From positions 1-10,576 of the forward strand of contig CAKQMS010000053.1 of NCBI GenBank assembly GCA_934254985.1: a DNA stretch of 10,576 nt. The letters are read 5' to 3'. The number at the start of each line of letters is the position of its first letter. Positions within the stretch are counted from its first letter, which is position 1. This document shows, piece after piece, positions 1 to 5,148 of this stretch. The notes under the pieces were generated by a model. The model was not told the DNA's origin. It ran no database searches and was given only the letters and a program-made list of their open reading frames with translations. This DNA is from an uncultured Prevotella sp. (GTDB lineage Bacteria > Bacteroidota > Bacteroidia > Bacteroidales > Bacteroidaceae). The position numbers and the translations under genes were made by a program.

Positions 1-16
1 CTAACGGATGTGCTTT

Positions 17-72
17 GACCCAGGGTGTCGCTTCGCTTGCCCTGGGCTATGCGCTTGTTGGGCTTTCAGCCC
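17..72. repeat. Palindromic repeat fragment (two hairpins) at left edge
   Basis: Two adjacent hairpins are visible. CCCAGGG (19-25) pairs with CCCTGGG (40-46), and GGGCT (60-64) pairs with AGCCC (68-72) around a 3-base loop. The stretch is GC-rich against AT-rich flanks and no convincing gene reads through it. From memory, very similar palindromic blocks are scattered between genes in Prevotella and Bacteroides genomes, so this is probably one end of a dispersed element. The element may continue left of the window. Copy number cannot be seen here, because only one copy is present. Confidence 0.5.
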
Positions 73-147
73 GTTTGAAATTAAATCCGAAACTTTAGTA
101 ATTACACCTATTTTTATATAAAGGAGAGAAATCAGATGCCTAACTGA

Positions 148-178
148 CAGCAAAGTTTAAATAAATTAATCTTTGCTG
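148..178. promoter_or_regulatory. Inverted repeat, candidate enhancer-binding-protein site
   Basis: CAGCAAAG (148-155) and CTTTGCTG (171-178) form a perfect 8-base inverted repeat with a 15-base AT-rich spacer, so the half-sites sit about two helical turns apart. The centre lies roughly 87 bases upstream of the start site expected from the sigma-54-like promoter at 224-239. This is the usual distance for an activator of sigma-54 RNA polymerase. The repeat is seen directly; its role is inferred. A hairpin terminator is unlikely because no T-tract follows. Confidence 0.5.
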
Positions 179-194
179 ACGATTTTGGACACAA

Positions 195-221
195 TGGCAT
201 TATGGCACGAGGAATATGCCA
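195..221. promoter_or_regulatory. Second inverted repeat upstream of the sigma-54-like promoter
   Basis: TGGCAT (195-200) and ATGCCA (216-221) form a 6-base inverted repeat just upstream of the -24 element. The enclosed stretch at 201-220 also looks like a degenerate copy of the promoter itself, with TGGCAC followed by ATATGCC but with the GG-GC distance two bases too long. It could be a protein-binding site, a decayed promoter duplicate or chance. Confidence 0.25.
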
Positions 222-223
222 AT

Positions 224-239
224 GGGCACGCATATTGCC
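224..239 (+). promoter_or_regulatory. Sigma-54 (-24/-12) type promoter for the hsp20 gene
   Basis: The sequence GGGCAC-GCATA-TTGCC matches the sigma-54 consensus TGGCAC-N5-TTGCW at nearly every position. The invariant GG (225-226) and GC (237-238) are separated by exactly 10 bases. Transcription would start near position 250, leaving an untranslated leader of about 83 bases before the hsp20 start. No good TTTG/TAnnTTTG housekeeping promoter was found in the same leader. Use of this promoter requires RpoN and an activator, neither of which is encoded in the window. Confidence 0.6.
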
Positions 240-321
240 TATACTTAGGTGTAATCGGAAGCCCCCGAGAACGAGGGTGGAGGGTTACGAACAACATTAA
301 AAAAAACAACAAATTTAAAAT

Positions 322-327
322 AGGAGG
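322..327 (+). promoter_or_regulatory. Strong Shine-Dalgarno site for hsp20
   Basis: AGGAGG lies five bases before the ATG at 333. A full Shine-Dalgarno match is uncommon in Bacteroidetes, whose leaders are usually A-rich without one. It supports the ATG at 333 over the in-frame ATG at 345 and suggests high translation of this stress protein. Confidence 0.75.
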
Positions 328-332
328 TTATT

Positions 333-761
333 ATGTTACCAGTAATGAGTTCAAACAATTGGTTTCCAACAATGTTCGATGATTTCTTCAACAACGATTG
401 GATGCCTAAGATGAAAGCCACAGCGCCAGCAGTTAACGTAAAGGAAGATGCTAAGGCATACGTTATGGAGTTGGCTGTTCCTGGTATCAAGAAAGAATAT
501 TGCAGAGTTTGCATCAACAACGAGGGCAACTTGGAAGTAACTATAGAAAACAAGATGGAACACAAGGATGAGGACAAGAAAGAGCACTATTTGCGTCGTG
601 AGTTCTCATATTCTAACTATCAGCAAGTATATGTTCTTCCTGAGGATGTTGAGAAAGACCATGTAACAGCAGCTGTTGAGAATGGTGTTCTCGCCATCAC
701 AATGCCTAAGAAGACTAAGGAAGAAGAGAAGAAGGCCTTGCGTCAGATTGAGATTGGCTAA
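333..761 (+). CDS. Small heat-shock protein, Hsp20/alpha-crystallin family
   Basis: This 142-residue protein is a holdase chaperone of the Hsp20 family: it binds unfolding proteins in the cytoplasm without ATP and passes them to Hsp70-type refolding machines. The N-terminus is short and rich in Phe and Asn (about residues 1-30). The alpha-crystallin domain follows at about 30-128 and ends with the family hallmark VENGVLAITMPK. The last residues, RQIEIG, contain the I-x-I motif (139-141) that docks into a neighbouring subunit during oligomer assembly. The gene stands alone between its own sigma-54-like promoter and a strong terminator, so it is probably monocistronic. The middle segment is highly charged (Glu, Lys, Asp). 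Family assignment is secure; the substrate range cannot be told from sequence. Confidence 0.93.
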   Translation: MLPVMSSNNWFPTMFDDFFNNDWMPKMKATAPAVNVKEDAKAYVMELAVPGIKKEYCRVCINNEGNLEVTIENKMEHKDEDKKEHYLRREFSYSNYQQVYVLPEDVEKDHVTAAVENGVLAITMPKKTKEEEKKALRQIEIG

Positions 762-822
762 TCTGTTCATGATTGGATATTTGGTTAAATTGGTTAGTCA
801 CAGTTAGACATAGGTGAATCGG

Positions 823-858
823 AGGCAAGCAGTCCCACAAGGATTGCTTGCCTTTTTT
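823..858 (+). terminator. Intrinsic terminator after hsp20
   Basis: AGGCAAGCA (823-831) pairs perfectly with TGCTTGCCT (845-853) around a 13-base loop. The run of six T (853-858) begins at the last pair of the stem. It lies about 60 bases after the hsp20 stop codon and isolates that gene from the AT-rich cassette downstream. Confidence 0.85.
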
Positions 859-901
859 GTGTTTGTAGAATAAATGTGCAATAGCAAAAATAAACTGATT
901 A

Positions 902-933
902 TTTGGAGGTTTAGGAAATAATTGATATATTTG
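902..933 (+). promoter_or_regulatory. Bacteroidetes-type promoter of the DUF3791/DUF3990 cassette
   Basis: TTTG (902-905), 20 bases, then TATATTTG (926-933) fits the Bacteroidetes primary-sigma pattern TTTG-N19-21-TAnnTTTG. Initiation would fall near 940, only about 20 bases before the ATG at 961. This argues against the upstream TTG start at 922, which would lie within the promoter. Confidence 0.7.
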
Positions 934-938
934 CGCAA
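931..938. promoter_or_regulatory. Palindrome overlapping the cassette's -7 element
   Basis: The perfect 8-base palindrome TTGCGCAA shares three bases with the -7 box TATATTTG and extends towards the start site. A repressor bound here would block RNA polymerase, which would suit autoregulation by one of the small proteins in the cassette. It is short, so chance is a serious alternative. Confidence 0.3.
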
Positions 939-960
939 TAATGACAAGCTTTTACGAAGT

Positions 961-1170
961 ATGAACAAGATTAGATATATCAACTTATGCATTGTTGAGT
1001 TCGGTAAGAAATACGGAATGCCTGCAGCTATGGCTTTTAATTACCTAAAAAGATTTAAAGCTCTGGAATTCATAGACAAAAACTATGAAGCAGAGCATCT
1101 TCTTCCCCTTGCCGACACTCTGAAAGACATGAGCACATATTGCAGAAGAAATGGAGGGACTGTCGGATGA
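961..1170 (+). CDS. Small DUF3791-like protein, possible antitoxin/partner of DUF3990
   Basis: A 69-residue basic/acidic alpha-helical protein with no signal peptide or membrane segment. Its pattern, a conserved N-terminal helix with YINLCIVEFGKKYG, then FIDKNYEAEH and a closing YCRRNGGTV, resembles the DUF3791 family, small proteins found beside DUF3990 genes. The ATG at 961 is chosen over the TTG at 922 because a good promoter occupies 902-933 and the TTG extension would lie within it. Its TGA overlaps the next start codon (ATGA at 1167-1170), so translation of the two genes is probably coupled. The role as an antitoxin or targeting partner is inference from gene order and size. Family assignment is from memory of the motif pattern and is moderately sure. 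Confidence 0.65.
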   Translation: MNKIRYINLCIVEFGKKYGMPAAMAFNYLKRFKALEFIDKNYEAEHLLPLADTLKDMSTYCRRNGGTVG

Positions 1171-1640
1171 AATTGTATCATGGTACGAATATAGACTTTA
1201 CAGCCATAGATATTCAAAAATGTAAACCCAACAAAGATTTTGGCAGAGGTTTCTATCTTACGGATATCAAAAAACAAGCCTTAAACATGGCTGTAAGAAG
1301 ATGTGACATAGAAAATAATGGCACACCAATAGTATTAGAATATGAATTTGACGAGAATGCTTTAACGAGCGGCGAACTAAAAGTTAAAAGCTTTGAAGGC
1401 GTATCTAAAGAATGGGCAGAATTCATAATTCAGAACAGGCAGGCCAAAGGAAAACGTATGCATGAGTACGACATTGTTATCGGTCCTATTGCAGATGATG
1501 GTGTGGTATATCAAATAAACCTTTATATGCAACATTTTATAACTATAGATCAACTTGTTCAAGGATTGACATATAAGAAATTGAATAGACAATATTTCTT
1601 TGGTACAGAAAAGGCCATTGCAAAACTTAGACGTATATGA
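1167..1640 (+). CDS. DUF3990 family protein, predicted ADP-ribosyltransferase fold
   Basis: This 157-residue protein opens with MKLYHGTNIDF and continues DFGRGFYLTD (residues 24-33), then has YDIVIGPIADD (101-111) and NRQYFFGTEKAIAKL near the end. These blocks, in this order, are those I know from DUF3990. The H-G-T strand (H5-T7), the Tyr in GFYLT (Y30) and a late Q/E region (Q142-E148) resemble the H-Y-[E/Q] layout of ADP-ribosyltransferases, so it may transfer ADP-ribose from NAD+ to a protein or nucleic acid. That activity is inferred, not shown. The start at 1167 has GGAGGG eight bases upstream (1153-1158) and overlaps the previous stop by four bases. Its own TGA overlaps the next ATG (1637-1640). 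It sits between two DUF3791-like genes, as expected for the toxic or effector member of a module. Confidence 0.75.
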   Translation: MKLYHGTNIDFTAIDIQKCKPNKDFGRGFYLTDIKKQALNMAVRRCDIENNGTPIVLEYEFDENALTSGELKVKSFEGVSKEWAEFIIQNRQAKGKRMHEYDIVIGPIADDGVVYQINLYMQHFITIDQLVQGLTYKKLNRQYFFGTEKAIAKLRRI

Positions 1641-1861
1641 GAACTACAAAAAAGCAGCAACAGTTTATCATAAATTGCGACGTAGAAGAGATTGTATCTT
1701 TTCTTCAAGAAGATTATGGCATGAGCACTATCGAAGCTTTTGATACTATTTATAATTCTAAAACTTACGAAAAGCTTATCAATGTAAACAATGGATTATT
1801 TATTCAAAGTCCATTATATATTTACGAATATCTAAAAGAGGAAATAAATACTTCTTGTTAG
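1637..1861 (+). CDS. Second DUF3791-like small protein
   Basis: A 74-residue soluble protein. It begins with a helix rich in Lys and Gln (KKQQQFIINCDVEEIVSFLQ), followed by YGMSTIEAFDTIYNSKTYEKL and NNGLFIQSPLYIYEYLKEE. The last blocks, with Tyr-Asn-Ser-Lys-Thr, then a Gly-Leu-Phe/Tyr-x-Gln-Ser-Pro turn and a terminal amphipathic helix, are typical of the DUF3791 proteins coded right after DUF3990. It differs clearly from the first small protein (961-1170), so the two are probably not a recent duplication. The ATGA overlap with the DUF3990 stop implies translational coupling. The gene is AT-rich like the rest of the cassette. An antitoxin role is the simplest reading but rests only on context. 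Confidence 0.65.
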   Translation: MRTTKKQQQFIINCDVEEIVSFLQEDYGMSTIEAFDTIYNSKTYEKLINVNNGLFIQSPLYIYEYLKEEINTSC

Positions 1862-1889
1862 ATCATTATATAAAGGTAAGCTGCACTCG

Positions 1890-1926
1890 GGAATGAAAAG
1901 AAAACTTCGTATTTCTTTGTCATTCC
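1890..1926. promoter_or_regulatory. Inverted repeat at the pyrE promoter
   Basis: GGAATGA (1890-1896) pairs with TCATTCC (1920-1926). The stem can extend through AAAG (1897-1900) and CTTT (1915-1918) with one bulged base. The right arm overlaps and flanks the -33 TTTG box of the pyrE promoter, so it may be an operator. It could also form the 3' end hairpin of the upstream cassette transcript, which stops at 1861, but no T-run follows it. ACTCG occurs just outside both arms. Confidence 0.4.
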
Positions 1927-1946
1927 ACTCGTTTGCATTACCTTTG
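1916..1946 (+). promoter_or_regulatory. Bacteroidetes-type promoter of the pyrE operon
   Basis: TTTG (1916-1919), 19 bases, then TACCTTTG (1939-1946) matches the TTTG-N19-21-TAnnTTTG pattern. Initiation would fall near 1953, about 55 bases before the pyrE ATG at 2008. This rules out the open-frame extension to 1933, which begins inside the promoter. Confidence 0.75.
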
Positions 1947-2007
1947 CAAGCAGATTGGCAATAATGCCAACATATTGATAAACAAAAGAACTAAAGATAA
2001 TATCACT

Positions 2008-2640
2008 ATGAACAACTTGAAAAAAGACTTTGCATCACGCCTTTTGAAGGTAAAGGCCATTAAGCTTCAACCAAACGACCCTTTCACATGGGCAAGTGGA
2101 TGGAAATCTCCTTTCTATTGCGATAACCGCAAGACATTGGCTTATCCTGAGCTTAGAACATTCGTTAAGCTTGAACTCGTACACGCTGTACTCGAGAACT
2201 TTAGCGAGGCAGAGGCTGTGGCTGGTGTTGCTACTGGCGCTATCGCTCAGGGTGCATTGGTTGCCGACGCTCTCGGTCTTCCTTTCTCTTACGTACGTTC
2301 GAAACCAAAGGATCATGGTATGACAAACCTCATCGAAGGCGAAGTGAAGCCAGGTATGAAGGTAGTAGTTGTTGAAGACTTGATTTCTACTGGTGGTAGC
2401 TCATTGAAGGCTGTAGAGGCTTTGCGCCAGGCTGGTTGCGAAGTTGTTGGTATGGTAGCATCATATACCTATGGTTTCCCAATAGCAGAGAAGGCTTTCG
2501 CTGACGCTAACGTTAAGCTCATCACTCTTACCGACTATGAGCATGTAGTGGCTCAGGCTTCAGAAACTGGCTATATCGCAGAGAGCGATATCGAGGTTTT
2601 GAACGAGTGGCGTAAGGATCCTGCTAACTGGAAGAAATAA
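2008..2640 (+). CDS. pyrE: Orotate phosphoribosyltransferase
   Basis: PyrE joins orotate to PRPP to make orotidine 5'-phosphate, the fifth step of pyrimidine synthesis, in the cytoplasm. The protein has 210 residues, the usual size. The PRPP-binding signature is visible as VVVVEDLISTGGSS, with acidic E123-D124 and the S127-T128-G129-G130 phosphate loop. The mobile catalytic loop is RSKPKDHG (R97-G104), with K99, K101 and H103 corresponding to the basic residues of characterised enzymes. The N-terminal FTWASGWKSPFYCDNR block is also typical of this family. The ATG at 2008 gives a natural N-terminus (MNNLKKDFASRLL) and follows the predicted promoter; the frame is open further up but that part is not coding. 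It is followed after five bases by the SRPBCC gene and then argH, forming a compact operon. Confidence 0.95.
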   Translation: MNNLKKDFASRLLKVKAIKLQPNDPFTWASGWKSPFYCDNRKTLAYPELRTFVKLELVHAVLENFSEAEAVAGVATGAIAQGALVADALGLPFSYVRSKPKDHGMTNLIEGEVKPGMKVVVVEDLISTGGSSLKAVEALRQAGCEVVGMVASYTYGFPIAEKAFADANVKLITLTDYEHVVAQASETGYIAESDIEVLNEWRKDPANWKK

Positions 2641-2645
2641 GGAAT

Positions 2646-3056
2646 ATGGCAACATTCGAAAGTTCTGTAAGACAGATTCCACATTCTCAGCAGGCGGTTT
2701 ACAATATGCTCTCTGACCTCAGCAACATAGACAGAGTGAAAGACCGCATACCTGCCGACAAGCTCAACGACCTCACTTTCGATGCCGACAGCATGTCGAT
2801 ATCTACTCCTATGGGAGCGGTGAAGCTGAAGATTGTAGACCGCGAAGAACCAAAATGCATAAAGTTTGAGACGGAGCAGAGTCCTCTGCCATTCAATTTC
2901 TGGATTCAGATATTGCCAGTTACAGACACTACATGCAAAATGAAGCTCACCATAAAGGCTGAGCTAAACCCATTTATCAAGGGCATGGTATCGAAACCTC
3001 TGCAAGAGGGTATCGAAAAGATTGCTGATGCCCTGCAAATGATTAATTACGCTTAA
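2646..3056 (+). CDS. Small SRPBCC (START/polyketide-cyclase-like) domain protein
   Basis: A 136-residue single-domain cytoplasmic protein. The opening ATFESSVRQIPHSQQAVYNMLSDLSNIDRVKDRIP is the first strand and helix of a helix-grip fold: a strand, then a helix that positions a ligand pocket. Alternating strands follow (SISTPMGAVKLKIVDREEPKCI, FNFWIQILPV, CKMKLTIKAEL), and a long C-terminal helix starts at about residue 112. This layout fits SRPBCC proteins, which bind hydrophobic ligands. No catalytic residues can be identified. The start lies five bases after the pyrE stop and its own stop is four bases before argH, so all three genes should share one mRNA. The function is unknown; the link to pyrimidine or arginine synthesis may be only positional. 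Confidence 0.8.
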   Translation: MATFESSVRQIPHSQQAVYNMLSDLSNIDRVKDRIPADKLNDLTFDADSMSISTPMGAVKLKIVDREEPKCIKFETEQSPLPFNFWIQILPVTDTTCKMKLTIKAELNPFIKGMVSKPLQEGIEKIADALQMINYA

Positions 3057-3060
3057 ACCA

Positions 3061-4401
3061 ATGGCAAACAAACTTTGGGAAAAGAATTACGAGATAAACC
3101 ACGAGATTGAAAGATTTACCGTGGGCAGAGACCGCGAGATGGATTTGTATCTTGCCAAGTATGATGTGCTCGGCTCTATGGCTCACATCACTATGCTCGA
3201 ATCTATAGGCTTGCTCGAGAAAGAGGAACTAAAGCCTCTGCTCGATGAGCTAAAGAATATCTATGAGCTTTGCGAAAAGGGCGAGTTTGTGATAGAAGAC
3301 GGTATAGAGGATGTACACTCGCAGGTGGAGTTGATGCTGACTCGTAAACTTGGCGACATGGGAAAAAAGATACACTCTGGACGCTCACGCAACGACCAGG
3401 TGTTGGTAGACCTCAAGCTCTTCACACGCCATCAGCTCAAGGAGATTGCTGATGCTGTAAAGGTGCTCTTCGACGAACTGTTACAGAAGAGCAACCAATA
3501 TAAAGAGGTGTTGATGCCGGGCTACACACATCTGCAGATAGCTATGCCTTCGTCTTTCGGCTTGTGGTTTGGCGCTTATGCCGAGAGCCTTGCCGACGAT
3601 ATGCTATTCCTACAGGCTGCATACAAGATGACCAACCGCAATCCGCTTGGTTCGGCAGCAGGCTATGGCAGTTCGTTTCCTCTGAACCGCACCATGACGA
3701 CCCAACTCTTGGGCTTCGACTCAATGGATTATAATGTGGTATATGCTCAGATGGGACGTGGCAAGATGGAACGCAATGTGGCTTTTGCACTTGCTTCGGT
3801 TGCTGGCACATTGGCAAAGATGGCTTTCGATGCCTGCATGTTCAATAGCCAGAACTTCTCGTTCGTAAAACTTCCAAAGGAATGTACCACAGGTTCAAGT
3901 ATCATGCCTCACAAGAAGAATCCTGATGTGTTTGAGCTTATCAGAGCTAAATGCAACAAGATTCAGGCTCTGCCTCAGCAGGTGATGATGATAATGAACA
4001 ATCTGCCAGTAGGCTACTTCCGCGACTTGCAGATTATAAAAGAGGTATTCTTGCCTGCTTTCGACGAGTTGGCAGACTGCTTGCAGATGGCAGCATATAT
4101 CATCAATAAGATTGAGGTGAACGAGCATATACTCGACAACCCAATGTACGACCCTATATTCTCTGTAGAAGAGGTGAACCGCCTTGCTGCTGCAGGCATG
4201 CCTTTCCGCGATGCATATAAAAAGGTGGGACTGGAGATAGAGGCTGGCACATTCCATGCCGACCACAACATCCATCATACCCATGAGGGTTCTATCGGCA
4301 ATCTGTGTAATGACGAAATTAATGCTTTGATGAACAATGTGCTCAAAGGCTTCAATTTCGAAAGAATGACAGAGGCAGAGAAGAAACTGTTGGAAAGGTA
4401 A
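3061..4401 (+). CDS. argH: Argininosuccinate lyase
   Basis: ArgH splits argininosuccinate into arginine and fumarate, the last step of arginine synthesis. The 446 residues match the family (about 450-460). Three conserved regions of the aspartase/fumarase superfamily are intact: HSGRSRNDQ (105-113), GYTHLQIAMP with H157, and the signature GSSIMPHKKNPD starting at G278, the flexible loop that carries the catalytic serine. The enzyme is normally a homotetramer with active sites shared between subunits. The gene begins four bases after the SRPBCC stop. Its final codons, GAA AGG TAA, run into an octamer repeat, so the stop codon lies inside the first repeat copy. The C-terminus is slightly shorter than in well-known homologues but no conserved motif is lost. 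Confidence 0.96.
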   Translation: MANKLWEKNYEINHEIERFTVGRDREMDLYLAKYDVLGSMAHITMLESIGLLEKEELKPLLDELKNIYELCEKGEFVIEDGIEDVHSQVELMLTRKLGDMGKKIHSGRSRNDQVLVDLKLFTRHQLKEIADAVKVLFDELLQKSNQYKEVLMPGYTHLQIAMPSSFGLWFGAYAESLADDMLFLQAAYKMTNRNPLGSAAGYGSSFPLNRTMTTQLLGFDSMDYNVVYAQMGRGKMERNVAFALASVAGTLAKMAFDACMFNSQNFSFVKLPKECTTGSSIMPHKKNPDVFELIRAKCNKIQALPQQVMMIMNNLPVGYFRDLQIIKEVFLPAFDELADCLQMAAYIINKIEVNEHILDNPMYDPIFSVEEVNRLAAAGMPFRDAYKKVGLEIEAGTFHADHNIHHTHEGSIGNLCNDEINALMNNVLKGFNFERMTEAEKKLLER

Positions 4402-4444
4402 AAGGGTAAAAAGGTAAAAGGGTAAAAAGGTAAAAGGGTAAAAG
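4397..4444 (+). repeat. Six tandem copies of an 8-base repeat (GGTAAAAR)
   Basis: Six head-to-tail octamers, GGTAAAA followed by G, A, G, A, G, G, can also be read as three copies of a 16-base unit. The array begins at the argH stop codon and ends eight bases before the ATG of the next lipoprotein gene. The same octamer family recurs after the ATPase gene at 9541. Slippage here would change the spacing between argH and the lipoprotein gene. Each copy carries TAA in one frame. Confidence 0.9.
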
Positions 4445-4452
4445 AAAAAGGA

Positions 4453-5031
4453 ATGATGAGAAAAATCATTTTCACTATATCTACATTTATTTTGTCTCTC
4501 CTCACGATGATGTTCTCGTCGTGTGGAGAGGCGGAATTTGAATATAGTTCTGCCCCATGCTATCTCATCATCGATAACAGTTTGCACCAAGATGCTACGT
4601 TGGCAAGTGCATTGACTCAATATTCAGGCACCTACGTTACTATAACCATTATCACTAAGTCGGGAGCACGCTATTTCTCATTTACCAATAATGTTGGCAA
4701 ACATACCGAATCTATATTCAATGCATACGATGAGCGACGTAGCTTGATATTGGGTTATAATGGCGGACTGATTGTTGGCTATGGCAATTCGATAGATGGT
4801 GTTCTGTATGCCTTCGACCGAGAGTGCCCAAACTGTTTCGACCCAAATATGCTACCATTAAAGAGCCGACCATTGTCGGTATCTGAGGATGGAATTGCTA
4901 CATGCAGTTATTGCAAACGCCAATACAACCTTAATATTGGAGGCTTTATTTGTAAGGGGGACAAAGGCAAAAAGATGACAAAATACAACTGTCCACCTAC
5001 AAAACCATACGGAATATTGAGCGTAAACTAA
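4453..5031 (+). CDS. Lipoprotein with Rieske/zinc-ribbon-like four-cysteine C-terminus
   Basis: The 192-residue product has a lipoprotein signal: MMRK, a hydrophobic stretch, then FSSC with the lipidated cysteine at C24, so the mature protein is probably membrane-anchored outside the cytoplasm. The body is beta-rich. Two cysteine pairs, C125-P-N-C128 and C151-S-Y-C154, are spaced as in a Rieske-type or rubredoxin-like metal site, with the second followed by a YNLNIGGF turn as in Rieske folds. Rieske proteins have a His in each pair; here both are Cys, so a zinc or single-iron site is more plausible than a 2Fe-2S cluster. The start could be either ATG at 4453 or 4456. It follows argH after the octamer array. 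No exact function is recognised. Confidence 0.75.
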   Translation: MMRKIIFTISTFILSLLTMMFSSCGEAEFEYSSAPCYLIIDNSLHQDATLASALTQYSGTYVTITIITKSGARYFSFTNNVGKHTESIFNAYDERRSLILGYNGGLIVGYGNSIDGVLYAFDRECPNCFDPNMLPLKSRPLSVSEDGIATCSYCKRQYNLNIGGFICKGDKGKKMTKYNCPPTKPYGILSVN

Positions 5032-5090
5032 GGAAATAAAGGCTTTTTCGAAGATAACAGAAGCAGAAATCCTTAAATTGTGTAAATTCC

Positions 5091-5122
5091 TTTGGCACTT
5101 TCAATAATTACATATACCTTTG
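5091..5122 (+). promoter_or_regulatory. Bacteroidetes-type promoter of tRNA-Leu
   Basis: TTTG (5091-5094), 20 bases, then TACCTTTG (5115-5122) is a full match to the Bacteroidetes primary-sigma pattern. Initiation near 5129 would leave a short 5' leader of about 20 bases to be removed by RNase P before the tRNA at 5149. Confidence 0.75.
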
Positions 5123-5148
5123 CACGTATCAATTATTACACGACCTAT

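Noticed and set aside
168..175. A housekeeping -7 box for hsp20 (AATCTTTG)
   Set aside because: It differs from TAnnTTTG in a key base, has no TTTG at the proper distance upstream, and lies over 150 bases from the gene.
201..220. A second working sigma-54 promoter
   Set aside because: The GG and GC are 12 bases apart instead of 10, which is not compatible with sigma-54 polymerase binding.
173..382. Plus-strand frame through the sigma-54-like promoter
   Set aside because: It starts with TTG in the inverted repeat, crosses the promoter and ends inside hsp20 in another frame, with no family resemblance.
245..577. Minus-strand frame opposite hsp20
   Set aside because: It overlaps the hsp20 leader, promoter region and half of a well-supported gene, and its hydrophobic content is the complement of the charged Hsp20 coding sequence.
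922..960. Upstream TTG start extending the first DUF3791-like protein
   Set aside because: The segment overlaps the -7 promoter box at 926-933, so it would not be transcribed in full. The ATG at 961 matches the family N-terminus.
1933..2007. N-terminal extension of PyrE by 25 residues
   Set aside because: It begins inside the promoter and PyrE homologues start at the position of the ATG at 2008.
4397..4444. CRISPR array
   Set aside because: The units are 8-base direct repeats with no spacers, and no cas genes are present.
3895..4620. Long minus-strand open frame (241 residues) opposite argH and the next gene
   Set aside because: It lies antisense to argH and includes the repeat array read as FTLLPFY-type low-complexity peptide. 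It has no recognisable domain or leader and argH is certain.
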